A stretch of DNA of 64,000 nt from Victivallaceae bacterium. GTDB taxonomy: Bacteria; Verrucomicrobiota; Lentisphaeria; Victivallales; Victivallaceae. This document shows, one piece after another, positions 17,796 to 26,744 of the stretch (the stretch's first letter is position 1; every line of letters starts with the position of its first letter). Location of the stretch: assembly GCA_028709805.1 (NCBI GenBank), contig JAQUTL010000010.1:1-64000 (forward strand). The letters run 5' to 3'. The position numbers were made by a program, and so were the translations under genes. The notes beneath the pieces were generated by a model, which was not told where the DNA came from, did no database searches, and worked only from the letters and a program-made list of their open reading frames with translations.

Positions 17796-18356
17796 ATGGA
17801 AATTTTTGCAGCCGTAGACATAGAAACAACAGGACTGGATGTCGGACGGCATGAAATCCTTGATATTGCAATCGTGCCGCTGAATTCAGATTTCACTATT
17901 GACGTGGGGATGCCGGATTTCTCGGCGCGTATCCGTGCCGAGCATCCGGAGACGGCGGAATTACAGGCGTTGCAGGTCAACGGGCTGAATCCGCAGGAAG
18001 GGATAAGCCGGGAAGAAACCGCCGCCGATTTCCGGCAATGGCTTGTCGATTGCAGTATCGAAAAAATCATTCCCGTCGCCCACAATCTCGAATTCGATAT
18101 GAAGTTCATCCGACGGACGTTTCCGATGGAGTCCAAGGTCTTTTCTCATCACGGACGGGACAGCATGCGGCTGGCACTCGCGGTCAACGACATTGTTCGC
18201 CGGGAGAGCGGCGAGGACAATTTTCCAAGCGTATCCCTGCGGGTTTTGAAAGACGCCCTGAATGTCGCCGGTGAGGTGACGCATCATGCCGTCGAAGATG
18301 CCAAGGATGCCGCGACCGTCTATCGCCGGTTGACAGAAATGTTGACACAGGCATAA
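17796..18356 (+). CDS. DEDDh 3'-5' exonuclease (DnaQ/PolC-epsilon-like)
   Basis: FAAVDIETTGLDVGRHEILDIAIVPL (Exo I), AHNLEFDMKFIRR (Exo II), HHAVEDAKDAATVYRRL (Exo III). Confidence 0.9.
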   Translation: MEIFAAVDIETTGLDVGRHEILDIAIVPLNSDFTIDVGMPDFSARIRAEHPETAELQALQVNGLNPQEGISREETAADFRQWLVDCSIEKIIPVAHNLEFDMKFIRRTFPMESKVFSHHGRDSMRLALAVNDIVRRESGEDNFPSVSLRVLKDALNVAGEVTHHAVEDAKDAATVYRRLTEMLTQA

Positions 18357-18486
18357 CCCGTAAAAAGTGCCGAAAACAGGGGTGCGGAAGTCTGAATTTC
18401 TATACGGTGTATGCCGCCCATTTTTCCGTTTTCAAGCTAAAAAAAGCGGAGATTGTTTATCGCAAAGACCTCGTAGATGTTGTCGA

Positions 18487-18529
18487 AATTGCAAAATAAC
18501 CGCGACCTAACGCGTGATTTTTTGCAATT
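18487..18529. repeat. Inverted repeat
   Basis: AATTGCAAAA (18487-18496) / TTTTGCAATT (18520-18529), inner CGCG...CGCG. Confidence 0.75.
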
Positions 18530-18588
18530 CCGACTTTGAGCGTGGAGGTCTCCGACCTCTTCAGAACGGAGAATTTGGGCGGATTAGC

Positions 18589-18626
18589 AACGGAAGTGTC
18601 GGGCGTACCCGCTCCGTTCGTTTTCT
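18589..18626 (+). terminator. Putative terminator downstream of the plus-strand operon
   Basis: AACGGA...CGGGcgtaCCCG...TCCGTT followed by CGTTTTC. Confidence 0.5.
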
Positions 18627-18669
18627 CCTGTAGTCATAAATCAGGCGCTTTGAGGGTGATTTTGTCCCC

Positions 18670-18703
18670 GAAAACGAAAAAGCCGTTCAGAGGTGTGAAC
18701 GGC
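18670..18703 (-). terminator. Terminator downstream of tRNA-His
   Basis: GCCGTTCA (18682-18689) / TGAACGGC (18696-18703), minus-strand T-rich tail (complement of GAAAACGAAAAA). Confidence 0.75.
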
Positions 18704-18718
18704 GATGAATCTGTAAAA

Positions 18719-18796
18719 TGGGGTGGTAAACGGGACTCGAACCCGCGACCTCCTGGGCCACAACCAGGCGCTCTAACCAACTGAGCTACAACCACC
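18719..18796 (-). tRNA. tRNA-His (GTG)
   Basis: Minus strand GGTGGTTGTAGCTCAGTTGGTTAGAGCGCCTGGTTGTGGCCCAGGAGGTCGCGGGTTCGAGTCCCGTTTACCACCCCA; anticodon loop TTGTGGC; G-1 and encoded CCA. Confidence 0.93.
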
Positions 18797-18888
18797 ATTT
18801 TTATGTCTTTTTAATCTATACCGACTTTCGGAAAAATCAAGCCGGCATTGCGTCTTTTATCGATTTTTATGGCTTACCCACACCCATC

Positions 18889-19712
18889 ATAGAGTATGTT
18901 CAAGCTAATACTTAAAAAAGGTGGTAAGTGTGCTATATTGAGCATATGGAACTCAATCAAGCACAATACGAGAAAATAATGAAGTATTTGCCGCGGCAGC
19001 GAGGCAATGTAAGCATGACGAATCTCCAGTTGGTGAATGCGCTTTTGTATGTTCCTGAAAACGGCGGCAAGTGGAGAGCGTTGCCGCAGATTTATGGAAA
19101 CTGGCACACAATTTATATGCGCATGAACCGCTGGAGTAAAAATGGCGTTCTGCAACGTTTTTTTGGGAGGATTGCAGCAGGATGATATTATCTGTATACG
19201 CATGGAAGCGATATGTTTGGATAGCACAAGCATAAAGGTACATCCAGATGGCACCGGGGCTTTAAAAAAGTGGAAAGCAGAGGATTGGGCGTTCGCGCGG
19301 TGGACTTACAACAAAAATTCATATGGTCACCGCATCTGACCGTGCGGCTGTTTCGTTCTCGCTCTCGGCGGGAAATATCGGCGATGGGCCGGAAGGTCGA
19401 AAATTGTTGATTTTTACAGCCGCAAATGCCGCACACAAATTCGTTTTAATGGATCGGGCCTATGAGGGTGATGCAACCAGAAACACCGCAGTTGAATTGG
19501 GTTACATCCCGGTTGTCCCGCCAAAGAGGAATCGGAAAGAGACCTGGGAATATTATCAAATTCTGTATAAGCGAAGAAATGAAGTTGAGCGTTTTTTCTT
19601 GAGAATAAAGAGGTTTCGTAAGATATTTACGCGTTATGACAAGCTGGATATCGTTTTTGCAGGGTTTATATTATTTGCAATGATAATTGACGCGTTAGTG
19701 TGAACAGTCTAT
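18889..19712 (+). mobile_element. Decayed IS5-family (IS427/IS1031-like) insertion sequence
   Basis: Imperfect terminal inverted repeats ATAGAGTATGTTCAAGCTAATAC / ATAGACTGTTCACACTAACGC (revcomp of right end) around an IS5-type transposase split into three frames. Confidence 0.75.
18946..19703 (+). pseudogene. IS5-family transposase, frameshifted
   Basis: Fragments MELNQAQYEKIMKYLPRQRGNVSMTNLQLVNALLYV... / ICLDSTSIKVHPDGTGALKK / IGRSRGGLTTKIHMVTASDRA...MDRAYEGDATRN...YKRRNEVERFFLRIKRFRKIFTRYDK occupy three successive frames. Confidence 0.85.
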
Positions 19713-19922
19713 AGGACAGACGTGAAAAATGATATATGATCCGGATTGAGCCGGAGCTATGCGGATGTTTTTCAGCCGCTGATTCGCGCGGCCGACAATC
19801 TGTCCAGATTGGATAAAAAGGTGTTGCACCGCCATAAGCAAAAGCGCCGACATGGCCGGATTTCCGTTTTTTGTGCCTTGACAAGTTGCTTTTATAACAG
19901 AAACGTGATATAGTGATATAAA

Positions 19923-19999
19923 GCCCGGCTGGCGAAATGGCACACGCAACAAACTTAAAATTTGTACCTCTGCGGGTTCGAATCCCGCGCCGGGTACCA
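19923..19999 (+). tRNA. tRNA-Leu (TAA) with short variable loop
   Basis: GCCCGGC TG GCG AAATGGCACA CGC A ACAAA CTTAAAA TTTGT ACCTCT GCGGG TTCGAAT CCCGC GCCGGGT A CCA; full cloverleaf by hand, 6-nt variable region. Confidence 0.85.
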
Positions 20000-20840
20000 C
20001 CCTGTTTTCCCGTCCTTCCGCTTCGGCAAACCGCCTGATCGCGATCCGTAATGGCAAAGCGCCGCGCGATTTACCGGACACGCCGAGTTGCGTCTGCCCC
20101 GGCTCCCACAGATCATCACCCTACTGCAACTAATGTTAGTTAGCCCATTGGAAAAGCATTTTTTCAATATTTCTACCGGTGCCAGACGCCTAATCCTGAT
20201 TTTTCGCTTGCAATTCCGTGATTTTGCGGCAAATTACATATATGGCGGCATCGGGTCTTCTGCAATTCAGGTGCTGTTGCGCCGTTTGATTTCCGGCGTG
20301 TCTCAACGAATGGCGATGTTATTGAAGCGGTCGGGAAGCCGGAGCGCACGGTATTATTTGAACCGTATCCGGGAAAATCGCGTTCCGGCGCAACATCAGG
20401 CGGCCGTTGCTGTTGATTGAGCGACCCTCCGCTCGAAGCGTCGCAGTGCATTCGACGGTATTTGTATTTGAATGTGGTAAAACTTTGGCGGCTTTCGCGG
20501 CGAAAAATGGGGACGCGACGGATGGCCACAATAAATTACGGGGAACGGCTCGCATGGAATACGGGGCAGCGGAGAGAACGGCCGAGTTTGGCATGAACGG
20601 GAAATTCTTCTGTCAAGTTGAAATATGGCGCTTTGCCGTTGTGTGCCAAGCGCATAAGTGCGGACTTCCGAAATCACTTTTTTCCACGCCAGTTTCACCT
20701 GCGTCGCCGCAAATTGTCTCATATGAACCATCATGGCAATTCCGCTTCAGAAACACGATTCCCGTAAAAATTTTTGGTGTCCCTTTTGCCTCCCGACAAG
20801 ATATGAGAAAAACGTGTCAAGATATGACCGGCAGGGGAAT

Positions 20841-23800
20841 ATGACAAATTATAAGAAAAAAGTGACGGCCGTTCTGCTTGCAATGTTTTTTTGCGGCTGT
20901 ATTGCCGCGATGTTGACGGGACGGTGCGGCGCGAAGTCGGACCCGGCGCCGAAAATCTCAACCGCCCAAGACCTGAACAACCCGCGGTTTGTGATCGGCG
21001 GCGAGACCGGAACCGTGTCTTTGCGCGAAGCCAGGGCAAAACTGCCGAATGCGACGTTTCGGGAATACACGAACCCCGGCGATATTTATACCGCGCTTGC
21101 GGCCGGCAAAGTCAACGCAATGGCCTATGACCGCCCGCCGCTGGAGTACGCCGCGCAGAAACGGGAGGATTTTGTCGTTCTGCCGGACGAACTGGCGGTG
21201 GGGCATATTGCGGTGGGAGCATCGCTCAAAAACACGGCTCTGATCGCGCAGGTCAATGAATTTATTCACCGCTATCGCGCCGACGGCACTTATGACGACA
21301 TGTATAACCGCTGGATTAAAACAAAAAATACGCGGATGCCGGAGATGCCGTCGCCTGATCCATCGCTCGAAACAATTGTGATCGGCATTGGTGACCTCAA
21401 CGCGCCGATGGGTTTTCTGGACGAAAACGGGGAAGCGACCGGGTTTGATGTTGAATTTTCTTTGCGGCTTGCGGAATTTCTGAACCGCAAATGCGAATTC
21501 AAAACAATGAATTACGAAGCGCTCTTCCCCGCATGCACCGGCGGAAAGATCGATTTGGCCGTTGCCCAGATGGACGCTACGCCGGAGCGGGAAGAGACGA
21601 TGCTTTTCTCCGATCGCTACATCGACTCGCCCGTGGTGCTGATGATCCGCCGGGCGGATTACGACGGAGAACCGGCGAACGTCTCGCTCGAAACGCTGAA
21701 CCGGCCCGGAGTCAGGATCGGCGTGCCGCAGGGCGCGGCGGCGATGACGGTCGGAGAGCGGACGTTCAACCGGGCGGAGATACAGTATTTCAATTCACTG
21801 ACGGATGGCTACAACGCCGTCCGCCACCGGAAACTCGACGCATTTGTCTTCGACCGCCACAATATGAACTATGTGGTGAAAAACAATCCCGACCTGACGC
21901 TGCTCCCATACGATATCGCCAAAGAACATATTGTGATCGGATTCCCCCAAAAACACGGCGACCTGTGCAGTAAAGTCAACGAATTCATCCGTCAATACCG
22001 TTCGGACGGCACGTATCAGGACATGTATGAACGCTGGTGTAATACCGCGTCTCCGCCGCCGATGCCGGAAATTCCGGCGCCGACAAATCCGGCGGTAAAA
22101 TACCGGGTCGGCACCGAGGGGCTGAACGAGCCGATGAATTTCTACGGCGCGGACGGTAAAATAACCGGATTCGACATCGAGTTCATCCGGCGGCTGGCGT
22201 TGTTTCTGAATGCGGAAATCGAAATCTCAGCCATGAATTACGACGCGCTGATCCCGGCCGCCGAAAGCGGAAAGATCGACATGCTGATCGCCAATCTGAA
22301 CGGAACGCCGGAACGCCGCGAAAAAATGCTGCTGTCCGACGATTACGTCGACACCACGATCGCCGTAATGGTCCACGCCGACGACGCTTCCGGCCGAAAG
22401 GATGACGGAATACACTCCCTGCGCGACCTGAAGGGCAAAAAGACGGCCTCGCTTACCGGAAGCGGTTTTCAGGAATTGACCGAACCGCTGCAGCCGGGAA
22501 TCGAATATTTGTTCTTCAATGACAACAATTCATCGGTTCAGGCGCTGCGCTCCGGCAAAGTCGATGCGGCACTGCTCGACGAACCCATGGCCCGCATGTG
22601 GGCGGCGCGCTACCCGGAAGAGCTGCGTTTTGTCTGCATTTACGCCGATGATCATTACGGATTTGCTTTCAAAAAAGGCTCACCTCTGACAGAGAAAGCC
22701 AGCGAGTTTATCCGCATGTTGAAAAAATCCGGAGAACTCCAAAAACTGACAGAAAAATGGTGCGACTCCTCCGATCCGAACCGCAAACTGGAAACGTGGA
22801 CCCACCGCAGAGATTACACCGGAACGGCGGGAACGTTCCGCTTCGCCTCCGATCCGACGCAGGAGCCGATGTGCTGTTTCGTCAACAACCGCTATGTCGG
22901 ACTGGACACGGAGGTTATGAACCGGATTGCCTACGAATTGAATATGAAATTTGAATTTATTCCCATGAATTTCGGCTCTCTGATTGAAGCGGTCAATGCC
23001 GGCAAGGCGGATGCGGTCGGCGGCGCCATGTCCATCACCGACGCCCGCCGGGAAAAGGTAGATTTTGCGGACTCTTACTATGACGGCGGATTGTCCATCC
23101 TTGCGCGACGGGAAAAGGAAAACCGGCGGACGGAAATTTCCGAGTTTTCACAGCTGGCCGGCCGCAGGTTCGGCATCCTCAGCGGAACGACTTTTGATTC
23201 GCTGACCCTGAAATATATACCACAGGCCATACCGGTGTATTTCAATATGTTCAACGACTTGGTCATTGCGCTGGAGACTGAGAAAATCGACGCGTTTATG
23301 ATGGAGGAACCCCAGTCGCGCATTCTGTTGCGTCAACGCCCGAATCTGACCATCCTGAAGAAAAAGATCGCCGATAATGACTACGGATTCTTCTTCTCCA
23401 AAGAGTCCCGCCAATTGCGCGACGCATTCTCAAACGAAATCAAACGGATGAGAACGGACGGCACGCTGAAGAAGCTGGAGAATAAATGGTTTTCCGGCGA
23501 CGAGGCGGCCCATATCATGCCGACTCCGCGACCCGGAACCAAAGGAACGCTCAATTTTGTCACAATTCCCCAGCTGGAACCGTTCTCCTTTATGCGCAAC
23601 GGACAGATCGTCGGCTTCGACATCGAAGTCGCCGTGCTGGCGGCGGAAAACCTCGGCTACACAATTCAGTTCATTCCGATGGAATTCAGCGGATTTATCG
23701 AAGCGGTTTCCTCCGGCAAGGCCGATATGGGCGGCGGCTGCATCACGATCACCGAAGAACGCAAACAGCTCGTTCTGTTTACCGAGGCGGATTACAACGG

Positions 23801-24575
23801 CGGCATCGTGGTGATCGTGCGCGGTGAGACCGGAGGCGATACGCCGGGATTCCGCGACCGGCTCGCCAATGCCGGTAAAGAGCTTTCCGCGAGTTTCGAC
23901 CGCACCTTTGTCCGCGAAGACCGCTGGAAGCTGATTCTGCAGGGACTGAAGGTGACCGTGCTGATAACGGTTCTTGCGGCGCTGTTCGGAACGGTTCTGG
24001 CGTTTCCGGTCTGTTTCATGCGGCGCTCGAAGCGGCGGCTCTGGCGCTGGCTGGGCGGAGCCTATGTTTCGCTGATGCAGGGGACGCCGATCCTGGTTAT
24101 CCTGATGATCCTTTATTACATTATTTTCGCCAAAGTCGATATTGAAGCGGTGCTGGTGGCGGTGATCGGATTCGGACTCAACTTCGCAGCCTACGCCGGC
24201 GAAATGCTCCGAACCGGAATCGCCGCCGTTCCGAAAGGCCAGACCGAGGCGGCGCTGGCGCTGGGCTTCTCCCAACTCCAGACCTTCGTCAAAGTGGTCC
24301 TGCCGCAGGCGCTGCGCCAGATACTGCCGGTCTACCGTGGAGAGTTCATCAACATGCTGAAGACGACCTCGATCGTCGGCTATATCGCCATTCAGGACCT
24401 GACCAAGATGAGCGACATCATCCGAAGCCGCACATACGAGGCGTTTTTCCCGCTGATCGCAACGGCGGCGATTTATTTCGCCGCGGCATGGCTGCTGGCG
24501 ACGGGGCTTTCGCTGATCGAATACCGGCTTGATCCGAACAGCCGGAGAAAATTCCGGAAAGGAGACGCGCGATGA
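20841..24575 (+). CDS. Multi-SBP (family 3)/permease fusion polar amino-acid ABC transporter
   Basis: Repeated SBP_bac_3 blocks ('[15 protein letters not shown]', '[15 protein letters not shown]', '[15 protein letters not shown]', '[15 protein letters not shown]') then HisM-type permease ([61 protein letters not shown]). Confidence 0.93.
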   Translation: MTNYKKKVTAVLLAMFFCGCIAAMLTGRCGAKSDPAPKISTAQDLNNPRFVIGGETGTVSLREARAKLPNATFREYTNPGDIYTALAAGKVNAMAYDRPPLEYAAQKREDFVVLPDELAVGHIAVGASLKNTALIAQVNEFIHRYRADGTYDDMYNRWIKTKNTRMPEMPSPDPSLETIVIGIGDLNAPMGFLDENGEATGFDVEFSLRLAEFLNRKCEFKTMNYEALFPACTGGKIDLAVAQMDATPEREETMLFSDRYIDSPVVLMIRRADYDGEPANVSLETLNRPGVRIGVPQGAAAMTVGERTFNRAEIQYFNSLTDGYNAVRHRKLDAFVFDRHNMNYVVKNNPDLTLLPYDIAKEHIVIGFPQKHGDLCSKVNEFIRQYRSDGTYQDMYERWCNTASPPPMPEIPAPTNPAVKYRVGTEGLNEPMNFYGADGKITGFDIEFIRRLALFLNAEIEISAMNYDALIPAAESGKIDMLIANLNGTPERREKMLLSDDYVDTTIAVMVHADDASGRKDDGIHSLRDLKGKKTASLTGSGFQELTEPLQPGIEYLFFNDNNSSVQALRSGKVDAALLDEPMARMWAARYPEELRFVCIYADDHYGFAFKKGSPLTEKASEFIRMLKKSGELQKLTEKWCDSSDPNRKLETWTHRRDYTGTAGTFRFASDPTQEPMCCFVNNRYVGLDTEVMNRIAYELNMKFEFIPMNFGSLIEAVNAGKADAVGGAMSITDARREKVDFADSYYDGGLSILARREKENRRTEISEFSQLAGRRFGILSGTTFDSLTLKYIPQAIPVYFNMFNDLVIALETEKIDAFMMEEPQSRILLRQRPNLTILKKKIADNDYGFFFSKESRQLRDAFSNEIKRMRTDGTLKKLENKWFSGDEAAHIMPTPRPGTKGTLNFVTIPQLEPFSFMRNGQIVGFDIEVAVLAAENLGYTIQFIPMEFSGFIEAVSSGKADMGGGCITITEERKQLVLFTEADYNGGIVVIVRGETGGDTPGFRDRLANAGKELSASFDRTFVREDRWKLILQGLKVTVLITVLAALFGTVLAFPVCFMRRSKRRLWRWLGGAYVSLMQGTPILVILMILYYIIFAKVDIEAVLVAVIGFGLNFAAYAGEMLRTGIAAVPKGQTEAALALGFSQLQTFVKVVLPQALRQILPVYRGEFINMLKTTSIVGYIAIQDLTKMSDIIRSRTYEAFFPLIATAAIYFAAAWLLATGLSLIEYRLDPNSRRKFRKGDAR

Positions 24576-25660
24576 TTCAAGTCCGGCATCTTTATAAGGA
24601 ATTTGACGGCACTGCGGTGCTGAATGATGTGAATGCGGAAATCCAGAAAGGGGAGATCATCTCCGTCATCGGTCCGTCCGGCACGGGAAAGAGTACATTT
24701 TTGCGCTGTTTGAATCTGCTGGAACGGCCGACCGGCGGTAAAATACAAGTCGACGGCGTGGATATTCTTGCACCGGGGGCGGACGTCTCAAAATTGCGGA
24801 TGAAGATGGGCATGGTGTTCCAGCAGTTCAACCTCTTTCCGCATCTGACCGTCATCGAAAATATCATGCTGGCGCCCCGGTCGCTGCTGAAGCAGTCGCC
24901 GGCCGACGCCCGCAAACGGGCCCGTGAACTGCTTGAGCTGGTCGGACTGATCAACAAGGAGAACGCGCTTCCCGGCGAACTGTCCGGCGGGCAGCAGCAG
25001 CGCGTTGCCATTGCCCGCGCGCTGGCAATGAATCCGGAGATCATTCTCTTTGATGAACCGACCTCGGCGCTCGACCCCACAATGGTCAACGAAGTGCTGT
25101 CGGTGATCCGCAATCTGGCAAAAACCGGCATCACCATGGTAATCGTCACCCATGAAATGCGTTTCGCCCGCGACGTTTCCACCCGCGTGTTTTATATGGA
25201 TGAAGGCGTCATTTACGAAGCGGGAACGCCGGCCGGGATCTTTGACGCGCCGAAGCGGGCGAAAACCGCCGCGTTCATTCATCAGCAGGGGCTGTTCGTC
25301 TCCGAACTGGCAAAAAAGGAATTCGACCTCTATCACTTCCAAGCCGAAGTGGAACTTTTTGCCGAACGCTGCCGTCTGCCGGCCAGACAGCTGCACTATC
25401 TGCAACTTCTGAGCGAAGAGTTGCTGATGAACATTCTGTTTCCGCGCACCGGGCGCATCCGGGTTGAAATCGGCATTTCCGAGGAAACCGGCAAGGTGGA
25501 TTTTCACGCGATATGGTCCGGCAACCCGGAGAATCCGCTGGATGCGGACGACGAACCCGGAGAAATGGCCCGGATAATCATCCGGAAACGCTGTTCGGAG
25601 ATAGACTTCTTCATCAACAGCGAAAAGCTCAACGAACTGCACCTCGAAATGCAACAGTAG
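24572..25660 (+). CDS. GlnQ/HisP-type ABC ATPase with ~115-aa C-terminal extension
   Basis: [48 protein letters not shown]; 4-nt overlap with permease gene; extension begins ~25300. Confidence 0.95.
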   Translation: MIQVRHLYKEFDGTAVLNDVNAEIQKGEIISVIGPSGTGKSTFLRCLNLLERPTGGKIQVDGVDILAPGADVSKLRMKMGMVFQQFNLFPHLTVIENIMLAPRSLLKQSPADARKRARELLELVGLINKENALPGELSGGQQQRVAIARALAMNPEIILFDEPTSALDPTMVNEVLSVIRNLAKTGITMVIVTHEMRFARDVSTRVFYMDEGVIYEAGTPAGIFDAPKRAKTAAFIHQQGLFVSELAKKEFDLYHFQAEVELFAERCRLPARQLHYLQLLSEELLMNILFPRTGRIRVEIGISEETGKVDFHAIWSGNPENPLDADDEPGEMARIIIRKRCSEIDFFINSEKLNELHLEMQQ

Positions 25661-25675
25661 ACGGGAACCCCGGTT

Positions 25676-25936
25676 ATGTACAAGACCCCAAAAATACGTC
25701 ACTTTTCCCAAGCGGTGCTGACCGGTCTGACCCGGGGCGCCACCGACGCGTTCATACACAACCCGATGGCTTATGAAGACCGGTTCGACCGCAAATACCG
25801 GAAACTTCAGGCACTGCTTGAAATGAATCTGAAAACCGGCTTCTCCCGTTTGAACCCCATATACAGTGTTTTTGACGGGATGGAATCACATTGTTATATG
25901 ATGCGTCCGCAGGACGCGCCGCCGAACGCCATATAA
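25676..25936 (+). CDS. Hypothetical protein (86 aa)
   Basis: ORF between transporter and STAS gene, same orientation. Confidence 0.35.
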   Translation: MYKTPKIRHFSQAVLTGLTRGATDAFIHNPMAYEDRFDRKYRKLQALLEMNLKTGFSRLNPIYSVFDGMESHCYMMRPQDAPPNAI

Positions 25937-25969
25937 AATAGACATTTACAATATATAAAAGGGGAAATA

Positions 25970-26266
25970 ATGAAAATTACAATGAATCAGGAGACAAATA
26001 AACTAACCGTTTCCATTGAAGGAAGCATTGACACCGTGACCGCGCCGGAGCTTGAAAAAGAGCTGGCGGCGAATTGGAACGGCGTCACCAAACTGTTTTT
26101 GGACTTCAAGGCCGTGGACTACATTTCCAGCGCCGGGCTGCGTGTGATGATGGCGGCCGAACAGCACATGGAGGCGGTCGGCTCCATGACGATCATGAAC
26201 GTCAATGACGACGTAAAAGAGGTCTTTGAAATGACCGGGTTTGACGAACTTCTCAACTTTGAATAA
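25970..26266 (+). CDS. STAS-domain anti-sigma factor antagonist
   Basis: LFLDFKAVDYISSAGLRVMMAAEQHM: canonical SpoIIAA/RsbV phosphoacceptor region. Confidence 0.93.
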   Translation: MKITMNQETNKLTVSIEGSIDTVTAPELEKELAANWNGVTKLFLDFKAVDYISSAGLRVMMAAEQHMEAVGSMTIMNVNDDVKEVFEMTGFDELLNFE

Positions 26267-26279
26267 AAAGGTGCGACAC

Positions 26280-26744
26280 ATGGCGGATATCATCAGAAAG
26301 TTTCAGTATCATGGACATGACGCGCTTCTGCTTCCCGCCGAACGGGAGGCCTTTGTTACGCTGCAAACGTGGCTGTCCGGCATTGCCGACGAGCTTGAGC
26401 TTCCGGAAAACACCAGAAAAAAGCTGCTGATCGCCGCCGACGAAATATTTACCAATATCGCCGCCTACGGCTATCCCGGCAGCGGCGGAACCGCCGAGGT
26501 TGAAGTGACATTTAACATTACACGGCAACTGCTGACCATGAAATTCATTGATGCCGGCATTGCCTACAATCCGCTGGAGAGTCCGCCGCCCGACCTCACC
26601 AAGCCGCTGACGGAGCGGAGTATCGGCGGACTGGGGATTTTCATGGTGAAAAAGCTGATGGACACCGTTGCATACAAGCGGGAAAATGACCGCAACATTC
26701 TTATCTTGGAGAAACATCTGCTGAACCGGGAGAAACAGAAATGA
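26280..26744 (+). CDS. Anti-sigma-factor-like serine kinase (RsbW/HATPase_c_2)
   Basis: KKLLIAADEIFTNIAAYGYPGSGG ... LTERSIGGLGIFMVKKLMDTV: HATPase N and G boxes. Confidence 0.9.
   Translation: MADIIRKFQYHGHDALLLPAEREAFVTLQTWLSGIADELELPENTRKKLLIAADEIFTNIAAYGYPGSGGTAEVEVTFNITRQLLTMKFIDAGIAYNPLESPPPDLTKPLTERSIGGLGIFMVKKLMDTVAYKRENDRNILILEKHLLNREKQK

Noticed and set aside
18367-18498. Cryptic frame ...NFYTVYAAHFSVFKLKKAEIVYRKDLVDVVEIAK-stop after the exonuclease
   Set aside because: Protein-like composition but no credible start or ribosome site; too short to call without homology search
18536-18784. 82-aa plus-strand ORF ending GKRDSNPRPPGPQPGALTN
   Set aside because: The 'RDSNPRPPGPQPGALTN' string is the translated complement of tRNA-His; spurious
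19695-20167. Minus ORFs containing PGAGFEPAEVQILSLLRVPFRQPG and ARDSNPQRYKF
   Set aside because: Classic antisense translation of the tRNA-Leu gene
23430-24275. 281-aa minus ORF
   Set aside because: Antisense to the transporter permease/SBP region; no motifs
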